The notes: generated by a model not told the origin, from the sequence alone. DNA of 39,847 bases from Gammaproteobacteria bacterium (GCA_013696315.1 JACCYU010000025.1:1-39847); one strand, 5' to 3'; numbered from the stretch's first letter, positions 25,611 through 35,580 are shown. Numbers and translations: made by a program.

Positions 25611-27287
25611 TCAGACGGCCTGCGCGCGACCTATCATTTCCTGCGCATGCGCGCGGGTTTTGGCCGTCATCTTCAGACCACCCAGCATCCTCGCGATCTC
25701 ATCCACTTTCTGTAGATCGTCGAGCAGCGCTACCCGGATTTGAGTTCCGCGTCCGTGTATCGTTTTGCTGACCTGATAATGATGATGCGTCTGGGCCGCC
25801 ACCTGCGGCAGATGTGTCACGCACAACACCTGACGTTGCCCGCCTAAACTCCGCAACTGTCGCCCCACCACTTCCGCCACCGCGCCGCCGATGCCGCTGT
25901 CCACCTCATCGAAGATCAGAGTGGGTATGCTCAAGTCATTGGCCGCCATGATCTGAATCGCCAGACTGATGCGTGAGAGTTCGCCGCCGGAGGCGACTTT
26001 TGCCAGCGGTCGCATGGGCTGGCCCGGATTGGCGCTGACCAGAAATTCGATGCGATCCAGTCCACTCGGCGCTATATCCCGCGTGTCGTCGAAGTCAACG
26101 CTGATCTCGAAGCGTCCGCCAGCCATCCCCAAATCCTGCATCGTGGCGGAAACCGCACTGCCGAGGTTCTCCGCGGCGGACGCGCGCGCTGAATGCACGG
26201 CCTGCGCAGCTAACCCGTAATCGTCCGCGAGGAATCGCAGGCGCTGATTAAGCCGCTCCAGATCATATTCCGGGCTTTCCAGGGAAGCCAGTTCAGCCTC
26301 CAGTTCCCTCTGGCGGACAGGAATTTCGGCGGGCGCGAGGCGATGCTTGCGCGCGAGGTTGTGTATGTCGGCCATCCGCGCCTCAACCCACGCCAGCCGC
26401 TCCGGGTCCAGCTCGAGCCCATCTGTATAACGGCGCAAAAGACTCGCGGCCTCCCTCAACTGGGCTTGCGCGGCGATTAACAAATTCAGCGGTTCACCGA
26501 GAACATCGTCGAGTTTGCTTAAGCGTTCCAGATCGGCGATCACGTGTCCCAGCCGGCCATCGACAGTGCCTTCGTCGCTTTCGTAAAGCGCAAGATAGGC
26601 TTGGCACGTTACGTCGCGCAGCTGACTGGCGTGCGCCAGGCGACGATGTTCCTCGCCCAAGGATTCGAATTCACCTTCGGCCAGAGCAAGCTGCGTCAGG
26701 TCCCGCGACTGAAAGCGCAGCAGGTCCATTCGATCCTCGCGCTCGCGGGCTTGTTCGGCAAAGGCACTGACCTTCTCGCGCAGGCCGCGCAACTCGTGAT
26801 AAATCTCTGTAAGCCGGCGCAGGCGAGCGCTGTTTGCCGCATGCGCGTCCAGCAGTTCGCGCTGCGTGGCGTTGCGCAACAGCGATTGATGTTCATGCTG
26901 CCCATGAATATCGACCAGCATCTCGCCGAACTGACGCAGCATCTGCAGAGCAGCAGGTGATCCGTTGATGTAAGCCCTGGAACGGCCGTCGCGCGAGATA
27001 ACGCGTCGCAACAGACACTCGCCGCTTACCTCGAAGTCGCGCTCATTGAGCCACGCGCGCGCGTTGACCCGCTGTTCGATATCCAGCGCCAGAGTGATCT
27101 CGGCGCGTTGTGCGCCAGTGCGCACCGTGCCGGCATCGGCGCGGTCGCCCAGCACCAGCCCCAGCGCGTCGATGAGGATCGACTTGCCGGCACCGGTTTC
27201 GCCGGTCAGCACACTCATGCCCGGCCCGAACTCAAGTTCCAGCTCGTCGATGATGGCGAAATCGCGGATGTGGATGCGGGTTAACAC
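25611..27287 (-). CDS. recN: DNA repair protein RecN
   Basis: RecN is an SMC-like ATPase acting early in double-strand break repair. The 558-residue protein (E. coli 553) starts MLTRIHIRDFAIIDELELEF and has Walker A GETGAGKS (residues about 31-38), two long coiled-coil arms, and a C-terminal head with the signature VASGGELSRISLAIQ, Walker B TLIFDEVDSGIGG and the late H-loop region CVTHLPQVAA. Translation starts at GTG 27287. I looked for a LexA box (CTG-N10-CAG type) in the 190-bp upstream gap and saw none, although recN is a strong SOS gene in many bacteria. It is convergent with fur and downstream of nadK on the same strand. Confidence 0.96.
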   Translation of the reverse strand: MLTRIHIRDFAIIDELELEFGPGMSVLTGETGAGKSILIDALGLVLGDRADAGTVRTGAQRAEITLALDIEQRVNARAWLNERDFEVSGECLLRRVISRDGRSRAYINGSPAALQMLRQFGEMLVDIHGQHEHQSLLRNATQRELLDAHAANSARLRRLTEIYHELRGLREKVSAFAEQAREREDRMDLLRFQSRDLTQLALAEGEFESLGEEHRRLAHASQLRDVTCQAYLALYESDEGTVDGRLGHVIADLERLSKLDDVLGEPLNLLIAAQAQLREAASLLRRYTDGLELDPERLAWVEARMADIHNLARKHRLAPAEIPVRQRELEAELASLESPEYDLERLNQRLRFLADDYGLAAQAVHSARASAAENLGSAVSATMQDLGMAGGRFEISVDFDDTRDIAPSGLDRIEFLVSANPGQPMRPLAKVASGGELSRISLAIQIMAANDLSIPTLIFDEVDSGIGGAVAEVVGRQLRSLGGQRQVLCVTHLPQVAAQTHHHYQVSKTIHGRGTQIRVALLDDLQKVDEIARMLGGLKMTAKTRAHAQEMIGRAQAV

Positions 27288-27477
27288 TGGGCGGGACTCG
27301 GGAATCGTTAAAATGCCCTTAGATGGCGTTCGACGACTGCATATGTGCTCGCCTTCCCACGCAAAAACGATGTTTAGGAAAAAGTTTCGGCGTACTCAAG
27401 TCCCTGTCGCCGGGCTTGACTAAAGACCAAAGGAGAAGCCACGGATGATCGCATGCCGAGCCCCGAGCCCCGTGTTC

Positions 27478-28344
27478 TCACCCCCATCGCAGCTTGGCGC
27501 GCAACACTTGAAAATAATCGTGATCCAGCGGCTGGATCAGCCGGAATGTCAACGCCTTGCGCGCGATGCACACACGGTCATTGGGTATCAGGTCGCAATT
27601 ATCCTGGCCGTCGAACGAGGCGCGCGCCCGGTTGTCGTTCTGCCGGCACACCACGACTTCGATGCGGCTCGCCGCATCAATGACGATAGGGCGGTTGGTT
27701 AAGGTGTGCGGGCAGATCGGCACCAGCACGATCGCCTCCAGGCTGGGGTGCACAATCGGGCCGCCGCCGGACAGGGCGTAGGCCGTCGAACCGGTCGGAG
27801 TTGCCACGATCAGCCCGTCGGCTCGCAAGGCGTTGACCGGGTGACCGTCGATGTAGATTTCCAGCTCGATCATGCGGATAGAGCCTTGCACGTGGACTAC
27901 CACTTCGTTGATGGCGTCACTTTCCGTGATAGTCTCGTCGTCCCGCGTCACGCGCGCCCGCAACAGATAACGGTACTCTTCCTTGTAGCGGCCGGCGAGT
28001 ATCTCGTCCAAGCGCGTGTACATGTCTTCGGGCAGGATGTCGGCGAGGAATCCCAGCCGACCGCGATTGATCGCCACCAGCGGCACTCCGTGGTCCACCA
28101 GCGAGCGCGCGGCATGCAGCAGCGTGCCGTCGCCGCCAACCACGATCGCGAGATCGCAGCGCCGCGCAATCTCGTCGCGGCCCACGCTGATCTCTCCTGC
28201 CTGCCGCAACACGCCGCCGGCGCTTTGATCGACCAGCACCTCCGCGCCGCGCGCGCGCAAGTATTCCAGCAGGCCGCGCGCGGTATCCACGACCAGCGCG
28301 TCGCCGGGTTTTGTAATCAGGCCAATGGTGTGGAACACGGTCAT
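27478..28344 (-). CDS. nadK: NAD kinase
   Basis: NadK phosphorylates NAD+ to NADP+ using ATP or polyphosphate. The 288-residue product (E. coli 292) has the diagnostic GGDGT motif (VVGGDGTLLHAAR), NRGRLGFLAD, the NE-containing NEVVVHVQGS, and the catalytic-loop segment DGLIVATPTGSTAYALSGGGPIVHP. The C-terminal ICPHTLTNRP is also present. It is divergent from hrcA (132-bp gap) and upstream of recN on the same strand, separated by 190 bases. That gap contains no gene and no structure I recognise. Confidence 0.96.
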   Translation of the reverse strand: MTVFHTIGLITKPGDALVVDTARGLLEYLRARGAEVLVDQSAGGVLRQAGEISVGRDEIARRCDLAIVVGGDGTLLHAARSLVDHGVPLVAINRGRLGFLADILPEDMYTRLDEILAGRYKEEYRYLLRARVTRDDETITESDAINEVVVHVQGSIRMIELEIYIDGHPVNALRADGLIVATPTGSTAYALSGGGPIVHPSLEAIVLVPICPHTLTNRPIVIDAASRIEVVVCRQNDNRARASFDGQDNCDLIPNDRVCIARKALTFRLIQPLDHDYFQVLRAKLRWG

Positions 28345-28476
28345 CAGGGGTCTCTTCTACGTTAAAGGTATCACGCGCCTCATACACGGCCAACTGGATC
28401 GTTTCTTGACACAAACCGGGCGTGTATTGATGATGGGCCAGCGCGCCGGAAGACTCGTGCCGGCACCGGACAGGCA

Positions 28477-29559
28477 ATGCGCATGGCGGCAAAAAGTGGA
28501 CAATCTTCGGCAACGGCCCTCAGTGAGCGCGGGCAGCACCTGCTCAAGGTGCTGGTGCATAACTACATCGGCGATGGCCGGCCGGTAGGTTCTCAAACCC
28601 TGCTGCGCGCCGCCGCAGTGGATTTGAGTCCGGCCACGATCCGTAGCGTGATGGCCGATCTGGAAGATCGCGGCCTGATTTACTCGCCGCACGCCTCAGC
28701 CGGCCGCATCCCCACGGTCAAGGGATACCGGCTGTTTATCGATACCATGCTGCGGGTGCGACCGCTGCGCGATGCGATTATCGATCAGTTGAAGGATCGG
28801 TTATGTCGCGACCTGACACCGCACTCGCTGGTCGAGGCCGCCTCGGACATGCTGTCCGGCATCACGCAACTCGCCGGGGTCGTCACGGTGCCGCGCCAGC
28901 AGCACGTGTCCTTGCGGCAGATCGAATTCCTGGGACTTTCGGAGAAGCGTGTGCTGGCGATCCTGGTGATGAACCAGCACGAGGTGCAGAACCGGGTCAT
29001 TCAGCTGGATCGCACCTACACCGAGTCCGAACTTCGCGAAGCGGCCAATTATCTCAATGCGAAGTTCGCAGGAAGAAGCATGGGCGCGCTGCGGCGCGAA
29101 CTCCTGGCCGAACTCGACGCGGTGCGCGAAGACATGAACCGCATGATGCGCTCGGCCATCGAGCTGGGCGAAAAGGCATTCGCGGGCGACGAACGCACAG
29201 AGGACGACTTCGTGGTCGTAGGTCAGACCAACCTCATGGGCTATGAGCAGCTTTCCAACGTGGACAAGCTGCGCCAGCTGTTCGAGGCGTTCAGCACCAA
29301 GCGCGATATTCTGCATCTGCTGGACAAATGCATTAGCGCGCGCGGCGTGCAGATTTTCGTCGGCCAGGAATCCGGCTATCAGGTACTGGACGAGTGCAGC
29401 GTCGTGTCGGCGCCCTATTCCGTGCAGGGTGACGTGATTGGCGTGCTCGGGGTAATCGGGCCCACGCGCATGCCGTACGACCGCGTGATTCCCATTGTCG
29501 ATATTACCGCGAGGCTGCTGGGCGCGGCCTTGAATACCCAGAGCCGTGACCTCACCTGA
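28477..29559 (+). CDS. hrcA: Heat-inducible transcription repressor HrcA
   Basis: HrcA represses chaperone genes by binding CIRCE inverted repeats, and needs GroEL to stay active. The 360-residue protein has the N-terminal winged helix (ERGQHLLKVLVHNYIGDGRPVGSQTLLR, DLSPATIRSVMADLEDRGLI, PHASAGRIPTVKGYRLF). The GAF-like dimerisation region ends in VIGPTRMPYDRVIPIVD. Most gammaproteobacteria, including the enterics and Pseudomonas, lack HrcA; it persists in some other orders, so it helps place the organism. It lies 61 bases before grpE in the same direction. No CIRCE element was found upstream of hrcA, grpE, dnaK or dnaJ. ATGs at 28477 and 28483 are both possible starts. Confidence 0.95.
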   Translation: MRMAAKSGQSSATALSERGQHLLKVLVHNYIGDGRPVGSQTLLRAAAVDLSPATIRSVMADLEDRGLIYSPHASAGRIPTVKGYRLFIDTMLRVRPLRDAIIDQLKDRLCRDLTPHSLVEAASDMLSGITQLAGVVTVPRQQHVSLRQIEFLGLSEKRVLAILVMNQHEVQNRVIQLDRTYTESELREAANYLNAKFAGRSMGALRRELLAELDAVREDMNRMMRSAIELGEKAFAGDERTEDDFVVVGQTNLMGYEQLSNVDKLRQLFEAFSTKRDILHLLDKCISARGVQIFVGQESGYQVLDECSVVSAPYSVQGDVIGVLGVIGPTRMPYDRVIPIVDITARLLGAALNTQSRDLT

Positions 29560-29620
29560 AGGTACAACCCTCAACCGCGGGGTGGATCTGTCCGCAAATT
29601 TTCAATTCCGGAGTTTATCG

Positions 29621-30253
29621 ATGGGAAACAAGGAGCAACCAGAACGCTCGGAGACTAGCGTTAATCGCGAGGATCATCGCATCGAATCCGCGGATGTGTC
29701 CCCCGAACCCGCTGATGCAGCAGCGGCCGGGCCCGAGACACCAGCCGCGCCCGACGAAGAAGTCATAGACGTCGACGCGCTGATGGCGGCCGTGGACGAA
29801 GCCAATGGCAGGGCCGATGACTACTGGAACACGCTGCTGCGCACGCGCGCTGAGATGGAGAATCTGCGCAAACGCTGCGCCCGCGAGCTGGATCAGGCGC
29901 GCAAATACGCCGTGGAGCGTTTCGCGACCGAACTGCTGGCGGTAAAGGACAGTCTGGAAATGGGCGTCGATGCGGCCGGCGGCGAGACCGAAGCAGTCAA
30001 GCTGCGCGAAGGTACGGAACTGACCCTGAAGATGCTGAGCCGCGTGATGGAGAAGTTCAACATCAGCGGAATCGATCCGCAAGGTCAGCCCTTCGACGCC
30101 GCACGCCATCAGGCCATGACCTTACAGGAAAATAGCGAGGTACCGCCCAATACGGTGGTGGCCGTGATGCAGAAAGGCTACGCGCTCAACGAGCGCCTGC
30201 TGCGTCCGGCGATGGTTATCGTATCGAAGGCTCCCGAAGCGGACGCGGGCTGA
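29621..30253 (+). CDS. grpE: Nucleotide exchange factor GrpE
   Basis: GrpE is the dimeric exchange factor that releases ADP from DnaK. The 210-residue protein has an acidic, Ala/Pro-rich N-terminal tail, a long coiled-coil helix (EMENLRKRCARELDQARKYAVERFATELLAVKDSLE) and a C-terminal beta domain with the family motif (NISGIDPQGQPFDAARHQAM, PPNTVVAVMQKGYALNERLLRPAMVIVS). The ATG at 29621 is preceded by GGAG; the frame is open earlier but would run into the hrcA 3' end. A 7-bp hairpin follows the stop, and the dnaK promoter lies just after it. Confidence 0.96.
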   Translation: MGNKEQPERSETSVNREDHRIESADVSPEPADAAAAGPETPAAPDEEVIDVDALMAAVDEANGRADDYWNTLLRTRAEMENLRKRCARELDQARKYAVERFATELLAVKDSLEMGVDAAGGETEAVKLREGTELTLKMLSRVMEKFNISGIDPQGQPFDAARHQAMTLQENSEVPPNTVVAVMQKGYALNERLLRPAMVIVSKAPEADAG

Positions 30254-30268
30254 CGACGGCATCGTCAG
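30250..30268 (+). other. Hairpin at grpE stop / grpE-dnaK boundary
   Basis: CTGACGA-CGGCA-TCGTCAG is a perfect 7-bp stem with a 5-nt loop that includes the grpE stop codon. No T-run follows. It may mark a processing or attenuation point ahead of the separate dnaK promoter. Confidence 0.4.
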
Positions 30269-30289
30269 GGCGTCACGGGTCTCAATGCG

Positions 30290-30317
30290 CTTGAATTTCG
30301 TGACCACGCCCACATCT
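30290..30317 (+). promoter_or_regulatory. Putative sigma-32 (heat-shock) promoter of dnaK
   Basis: CTTGAA (30290-30295), a 13-base spacer and CCCACATCT (30309-30317) match the RpoH consensus well and lie 48 bases before the dnaK ATG. Spacing and hexamers parallel the lon promoter in this window. Confidence 0.65.
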
Positions 30318-30365
30318 AGAACCTAGTCCAAAAATCTGCTCGACGCATTCAGCTGGAGACAAATC

Positions 30366-32291
30366 ATGGGAAGAATTATCGGCATTGATCTCGGCACCAC
30401 CAATTCCTGCGTGGCCGTGATGGAAGGCAAGACCGCCAAAGTTATCGAGAACAGCGAGGGCGACCGCACGACCCCGTCCATCGTCGCCTTTGCCAGTGAC
30501 GGCGAGGTGCTGGTGGGACAGAGCGCCAAGCGTCAGGCGGTGACCAATCCGGCCAACACGATATACGCGGTCAAGCGGCTGATCGGGCGCCGGTACCAGG
30601 AAGACGCGGTGCAGAAGGACATCAAGCTGGTGCCGTACAAGATCGTGAAAGCCGACAACGGCGACGCCTGGGTGGAAGCGCAGGGCAAAAAGATGGCGCC
30701 GCCTGAAGTTTCCGCGCGGATATTGCAGAAGATGAAAAAGACCGCCGAGGATTATCTGGGCGAAACCGTCACCGAGGCGGTGATCACGGTGCCGGCATAT
30801 TTTAACGATTCGCAGCGCCAGGCCACCAAAGACGCCGGCAAAATCGCCGGCCTGGACGTCAAGCGCATTATCAACGAGCCCACCGCCGGGGCGCTGGCCT
30901 ACGGCATGGACAAAAAGCGCGGCGACCGCAAGATCGCGGTATATGACTTGGGCGGCGGCACTTTCGATGTGTCCATCATCGAGATCGCCGAAGTCGATGG
31001 CGAGCACCAGTTCGAGGTCTTGTCCACCAACGGCGACACATTCCTGGGCGGTGAGGATTTCGACATGCGCCTGATCGATTATCTGGCCGATGAGTTCAAG
31101 AAGGATCAGGGCATCGATCTGCACAAGGATCCGCTGGCGGTACAGCGTCTGAAAGACGCGGCCGAAAAAGCCAAGATCGAGCTGTCGTCCAGTCAACAGA
31201 CCGAGGTCAATCTGCCGTATATCACGGCCGATGCCAGTGGCCCTAAGCATCTGAACATCAAGCTGACGCGCGCCAAGCTTGAATCGCTGGTCGAAGCGCT
31301 GATTCAGCGCACCCTCGAGCCGTGTCGCGTCGCGCTCAAGGACGCGGAGCTGTCGGCCAAGGACATCGACGACGTGATTCTGGTCGGCGGCCAGACCCGC
31401 ATGCCCAAGGTACAGCAGACCGTCAAGGACATCTTCGGCAAGGAGCCGCGCAAGGACGTGAACCCGGATGAGGCCGTTGCGGTGGGCGCCGCCATTCAGG
31501 GCGGTGTGCTGGGCGGTGATGTGAAAGACGTATTGTTGCTGGACGTGACGCCGCTGTCGCTGGGTATCGAAACCCTGGGCGGGGTGATGACCAAGCTGAC
31601 CGAGAAAAACACGACCATTCCGACCAACGCGAAACAGGTATTTTCGACCGCCGAGGATAATCAGACGGCGGTGACCGTGCACGTGTTGCAGGGCGAGCGC
31701 GAGATGGCCAGCGCCAACAAGTCGCTGGGCCGCTTCGATCTGGCGGATATCCCGCCGTCGCCGCGTGGCATGCCGCAGATCGAGGTAACGCTGGATCTCG
31801 ACGCTAACGGAATTTTGAACGTCTCGGCCAAGGATAAGGCCACCGGCAAGCAACAGTCCATCGTCATCAAGGCGTCTTCGGGGCTGTCCGAAGACGAGAT
31901 CGATAAGATGATCCGTGACGCCGAGGCGCACGTCGAAGAAGACCGCAAATTCCACGAGACGGTCGCCGCGCGCAATCAGGCCGATAACCTGATTCATGGC
32001 GCCGAAAAGTCTCTCAGGGATCTGGGCGATAAGGTCGATCCAGACGAACGCAAGCAGGTCGAGAACGCTATCGCCGAGTTACGAGAGGCGATGAAAGGCG
32101 ACGACAAGGACGCGATCGAAGCGAAGACCGCGAGCTTAAGCGAGGCCTCCGCAAAAATCGCCGAGCGCGCCTACGCGCAAAATCAGGACGGCGGCGACAA
32201 GCCTGCCAGCGACGAAGCGAACGCGAAAAAGAGCGACACGGACGATGTCGTCGATGCTGAGTTCGAGGAAGTGGACGACCGCAAAAAGTAG
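30366..32291 (+). CDS. dnaK: Chaperone protein DnaK (Hsp70)
   Basis: DnaK is the main Hsp70, cycling with DnaJ and GrpE. The 641-residue protein (E. coli 638) begins [20 protein letters not shown]. Its ATPase domain contains [41 protein letters not shown] and [12 protein letters not shown]. The interdomain linker is [13 protein letters not shown], and a substrate-binding domain with helical lid follows. The C-terminus ends acidic, DAEFEEVDD plus RKK, the usual proteobacterial tail. It has its own sigma-32-like promoter, and the hairpin at 32322-32365 separates it from dnaJ. No frame damage is seen. Confidence 0.98.
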   Translation: MGRIIGIDLGTTNSCVAVMEGKTAKVIENSEGDRTTPSIVAFASDGEVLVGQSAKRQAVTNPANTIYAVKRLIGRRYQEDAVQKDIKLVPYKIVKADNGDAWVEAQGKKMAPPEVSARILQKMKKTAEDYLGETVTEAVITVPAYFNDSQRQATKDAGKIAGLDVKRIINEPTAGALAYGMDKKRGDRKIAVYDLGGGTFDVSIIEIAEVDGEHQFEVLSTNGDTFLGGEDFDMRLIDYLADEFKKDQGIDLHKDPLAVQRLKDAAEKAKIELSSSQQTEVNLPYITADASGPKHLNIKLTRAKLESLVEALIQRTLEPCRVALKDAELSAKDIDDVILVGGQTRMPKVQQTVKDIFGKEPRKDVNPDEAVAVGAAIQGGVLGGDVKDVLLLDVTPLSLGIETLGGVMTKLTEKNTTIPTNAKQVFSTAEDNQTAVTVHVLQGEREMASANKSLGRFDLADIPPSPRGMPQIEVTLDLDANGILNVSAKDKATGKQQSIVIKASSGLSEDEIDKMIRDAEAHVEEDRKFHETVAARNQADNLIHGAEKSLRDLGDKVDPDERKQVENAIAELREAMKGDDKDAIEAKTASLSEASAKIAERAYAQNQDGGDKPASDEANAKKSDTDDVVDAEFEEVDDRKK

Positions 32292-32321
32292 CGTCAACAA
32301 CAAAGCTTGCAGCAACATTGT

Positions 32322-32365
32322 GCCGCATGACGCACGAAGTATTTTGCCCGCGTGCGACATGCGGC
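32322..32365 (+). other. Long inverted repeat in the dnaK-dnaJ intergenic region
   Basis: GCCGCATG and CATGCGGC (8 bp, perfect), then an A-A mismatch, then CGCACG and CGTGCG (6 bp, perfect) enclose a 14-nt loop. It is the strongest stem seen outside genes. The base is followed by CCGGTTGCATAT rather than a T-run, so it is not a standard terminator. An mRNA processing or stability element that sets the DnaK:DnaJ ratio is one possibility; a dispersed palindromic repeat is another. Confidence 0.6.
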
Positions 32366-32438
32366 CCGGTTGCATATAAACGAGCCTCGGGTTGACTAGA
32401 ACCGCAGTTTCAACTTGCGCCTTAGTGCATGAACAAGC

Positions 32439-32468
32439 GGTGAATGGAAAAATGGTGAATGGAAAAAC
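32439..32468 (+). repeat. Tandem 15-bp duplication over the dnaJ start codon
   Basis: GGTGAATGGAAAAAT (32439-32453) is followed at once by GGTGAATGGAAAAAC (32454-32468). The second copy holds the dnaJ ATG (32459). The first copy holds another ATG (32444) that opens a four-codon frame, MEKW, ending at TGA 32456-32458, directly abutting the dnaJ ATG. Confidence 0.8.
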
Positions 32469-33580
32469 GCGACTACTATGAGGTTCTGGGCGTGGGCCGC
32501 TCGGCGGCCCAGGCGGATTTAAAGAAAGCGTATCGCCGTCTGGCGATGAAGCACCATCCCGACCGCCGGCCCGACGACGAGGCGGCCGCGCAGCAGTTCA
32601 AGCAGGCCAAGGAAGCCTATGAAGTGCTGTCCGATCCGCAAAAGCGCGCGACTTACGATCAGTTCGGGCACGCGGGAGTGGCGGGTGCGGCAGGTGGCGC
32701 GCGCGGCGGTTTCGGTGACATATTCGATGACATCTTCGGCGACATCTTTGGCGGCGGCCGCGGCGGGAGCGGCGCCTACCGAGGCGCCGATCTTCAGTAC
32801 AATCTGGAATTAAGCCTGGAAGAAGCCGTGCTCGGCACGGAAGCACAAATCCGCATTCCCAGTCTGGTCGAATGCGCGACCTGCAAGGGCAGTGGTGCGG
32901 CCCCCGGCACCTCGCCGCAAACCTGCGAGACTTGCGACGGAATCGGCCAGATTCGCATGCAGCAAGGGTTTTTCTCGGTGCAGCAGCCCTGTCCCCGCTG
33001 CCGGGGCGCGGGCAAGATAATAACCGACCCTTGCGGCACCTGTCGCGGTAAGGGCAGGGTCGAGGAATTCAGAACTTTATCCGTTACCGTGCCCGCGGGT
33101 GTGGACAGCGGCGACCGCATCCGCCTGGCGGGGGAGGGCGAGGGCGGCTCGCGGGGCGGCCGCGCTGGGGACTTGTACGTGCAAATCCAGGTCAAGCCGC
33201 ATGCGCTGTTCACGCGCGACGGTCACAATCTCGTCTGCCAGGTGCCGGTCAGTATCTCTATCGCGGCGCTGGGTGGTGAACTCGAAGTGCCAACCCTGAC
33301 CGGTCGCGCCAAACTCAAAATTCCCGCCGAGACTCAAACCGGCAAAGCGTTCCGGCTACGCGGCAGGGGCGTGAAGCCCGTTCGCGGCGGGGCCGAAGGC
33401 GACCTGATCTGTCAAGTTGTCGTGGAGACGCCGGTCAATCTGACCAGGCGCCAGCGGGAGCTCATGGAAAAGTTGAATCAGAGTCTGATCGACGGCGGGG
33501 AGCGCCATAACCCGCAGGCGCAAAGCTGGCTGGACGGCGTGAAGGGCTTCTTCGAGGATATGAAGCTCTGGCATCGATAA
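32459..33580 (+). CDS. dnaJ: Chaperone protein DnaJ (Hsp40)
   Basis: DnaJ delivers substrates to DnaK and stimulates its ATPase. The 373-residue protein has all class A parts. The J domain (residues 1-70) has the HPD motif in [12 protein letters not shown] Gly/Phe-rich region includes [18 protein letters not shown]. The zinc-binding domain has four CxxCxGxG repeats ([32 protein letters not shown]). The C-terminal substrate-binding domains follow. The start ATG sits in a duplicated 15-bp unit and lacks a strong ribosome-binding site. It is convergent with cysA; the stops are 15 bases apart, with no terminator seen. Confidence 0.97.
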   Translation: MEKRDYYEVLGVGRSAAQADLKKAYRRLAMKHHPDRRPDDEAAAQQFKQAKEAYEVLSDPQKRATYDQFGHAGVAGAAGGARGGFGDIFDDIFGDIFGGGRGGSGAYRGADLQYNLELSLEEAVLGTEAQIRIPSLVECATCKGSGAAPGTSPQTCETCDGIGQIRMQQGFFSVQQPCPRCRGAGKIITDPCGTCRGKGRVEEFRTLSVTVPAGVDSGDRIRLAGEGEGGSRGGRAGDLYVQIQVKPHALFTRDGHNLVCQVPVSISIAALGGELEVPTLTGRAKLKIPAETQTGKAFRLRGRGVKPVRGGAEGDLICQVVVETPVNLTRRQRELMEKLNQSLIDGGERHNPQAQSWLDGVKGFFEDMKLWHR

Positions 33581-33595
33581 GATCGTCGGCGCCGG

Positions 33596-34690
33596 TCATG
33601 GCTGCGTCGCGTCTCTCGCGGCTTCTTTAACAAACACCCGCTGATTGATCGGCCTCACATAAACGCGGTCGCCCTGTTTGAGCCTGTCGCGTGCGGGATC
33701 GCCACGCGGGATTTCCACCCGGATCAAATCGTCGTATCCCGGTTGGTGCAAGTCCAGACGCAGCAGCGCGCCAGCGACCGTTACTTTGTCCACATCCGCC
33801 ACCAGATAACCGCCCTCGGCGCCATTGGGCTGCAGTGCCACTTCGAACTCGTGTGGCCGGACATAGGCGACGGCGTCAATGTTGGACGTCTCAGCGTGTT
33901 CTGGCAGATGCACGCGCACCGCGTCGCCGATCTGCGCCCAGCCGCGGTGCACGCGGCCATGAAAAAGATTGACCTGCCCGACGAATGAAAAGACGAACGG
34001 CGAGGCCGGATGATCGTAAACTTCCGCTGGCGTACCGATCTGCTCGACTTGGCCCCGATTCATTACGACCACCCGATCCGACACCTCCATAGCCTCCTCC
34101 TGGTCGTGGGTGACGAACACGGAGGTCACGTGCAGCTCGTCGTGCAGGCGGCGCAGCCACACCCGCAGATCGCGGCGCACCATGGCGTCGAGCGCGCCGA
34201 AGGGTTCGTCCAGCAGCAACACTTTTGGCTCCACCGCCAGCGCGCGCGCCAGCGCGACCCGCTGCCGTTGACCTCCCGAGAGTTGCGGTGGATAACGATC
34301 CGCCAGCGACTGCACCTGCACCAGCTTCAGCAACTCCAGCACGCGGGCGCGTATTTCATGCTCCGGGGACCGCACTTTACGCGGTCGCACGCGCAGACCG
34401 AAGGCGACGTTTTCGAACACGGACATATGCCGGAACAGCGCGTAATGCTGGAACACGAAACCGACCTGGCGCTCACGGACATGGCTGGAAGTGGCGTCTT
34501 CGCCATGAAAATACACATTGCCCGCGTCAGCCCACTCCAGCCCGGCGATGGTGCGCAGCAAGGTGGTCTTGCCGCATCCCGACGGCCCCAGCAGGGCCAC
34601 CAGTTCACCGGTGGGCACCTTCAAAGAGATGTCTTTCAGCGCCTGAAAGGACCCAAACGCCTTGGACACGCCCTGGATCTCGATACTCAT
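33596..34690 (-). CDS. cysA: Sulfate/thiosulfate ABC transporter ATP-binding protein CysA
   Basis: CysA energises the CysTWA sulfate importer. The 364-residue protein has Walker [10 protein letters not shown] near residue 36, signature [15 protein letters not shown], Walker [17 protein letters not shown], the H-loop [15 protein letters not shown] and a C-terminal TOBE-like regulatory part ([24 protein letters not shown]). The ATG at 34690 overlaps the cysW stop by 4 bases (ATGA), so translation is coupled. The open frame extends upstream only as a shadow of cysW and is not used. This gene is undamaged, unlike cysW and cysT before it. Confidence 0.95.
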   Translation of the reverse strand: MSIEIQGVSKAFGSFQALKDISLKVPTGELVALLGPSGCGKTTLLRTIAGLEWADAGNVYFHGEDATSSHVRERQVGFVFQHYALFRHMSVFENVAFGLRVRPRKVRSPEHEIRARVLELLKLVQVQSLADRYPPQLSGGQRQRVALARALAVEPKVLLLDEPFGALDAMVRRDLRVWLRRLHDELHVTSVFVTHDQEEAMEVSDRVVVMNRGQVEQIGTPAEVYDHPASPFVFSFVGQVNLFHGRVHRGWAQIGDAVRVHLPEHAETSNIDAVAYVRPHEFEVALQPNGAEGGYLVADVDKVTVAGALLRLDLHQPGYDDLIRVEIPRGDPARDRLKQGDRVYVRPINQRVFVKEAARDATQP

Positions 34691-35580
34691 TGCGCACGCT
34701 CCTGATATATTGCTTTGATTTCCTGTTGGGTACGCCACTCGACCACGCTTTTGACAATCAGGGTTACCATCGCGAGGCCGGCCAGCAAGGTGGCGACCGC
34801 GAAGGCGGCGGCGAACTGATATTCGTTGTAGAGAATTTCGATGTGCAGCGGCATGGTGTTGGTATACCCGCGGATGCGACCCGACACCACCGACACTGCG
34901 CCGAATTCTCCCATGGCTCGCGCGTTGCACAGAATTACGCCGTACAGCAGCGACCACTTGATCGACGGAAGGGTTACACGCCAGAAGGTTTTCCAGCCCG
35001 ATGCACCCAGGGTGAGTGCGCTTCTTCGGCGTCGGTGCCCTGTTCGTACATATGCGGGATCAACTCGCGCGCGACGAACGGAAACGTGATAAATGTCGTG
35101 GTCAGTACGATCCCCGGTACCGCGAAAATAATCTTGATGTCGTACGCGTCGAGCCAGTCGCCGAACCAGCCCCGCGCGCCGAACATCAGTACGAACACCA
35201 TACCCGCAACCACCGGCGACACCGCGAACGGCAGGTCGATCAAGGTGATGAGGAACTGCTTGCCGCGGAAATGAAACTTTGCGATCGCCCAGGCCGCCGC
35301 CAGCCCGAACAACACGTTCAGCGGCAGCGACACGGCCGCCACCAGCAGAGTGAGCCTGATCGCGTCCAGTGCATACGGCTCCGTAATGGCGGCAACATAC
35401 ACATTCCATCCGTTCGCCAGTCCCTGTGTAAAGACCGCGACCAGGGGCACCGCCAGAAACAGTGCTAGAAATGCAAGCGCCAGCGCGGTCAGCAGCCATC
35501 GCAACCCACGCGGACTCAGTAGTCGCATGGCGCCGCGCCGACACAGGTACGGCATCCGGCAGAGTCAATACTGCGGCCAT
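34687..35580 (-). pseudogene. cysW: Sulfate ABC transporter permease CysW, two compensating frameshifts
   Basis: This is one of two membrane permeases of the sulfate importer. The product is read in frame A at the N-terminus ([20 protein letters not shown] to TESAWV), frame B for the middle ([17 protein letters not shown], then [62 protein letters not shown]), then frame A again ([33 protein letters not shown], ending QEERAQ-like). One base too many near 35500-35504 and one too few near 35017-35021 explain everything; no nonsense substitutions are needed. The EAA-type and [11 protein letters not shown] motifs are normal. The start at 35580 is two bases before the cysT stop region. It may well be intact in the organism, with errors in the consensus. 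Confidence 0.85.

Noticed and set aside
27288-27477. LexA box or regulatory RNA in the recN-nadK gap
   Set aside because: No CTG-N10-CAG palindrome, no strong stem and no promoter-quality hexamers were found.
28345-30365. CIRCE operator for HrcA
   Set aside because: No TTAGCACTC/GAGTGCTAA pair or recognisable derivative was found; isolated GCACTC or GAGTGC strings lie inside coding sequence.
34691-34957. N-terminal extension of cysA
   Set aside because: It is the out-of-frame shadow of cysW; the ATG at 34690 with a 4-base ATGA overlap is the normal start.
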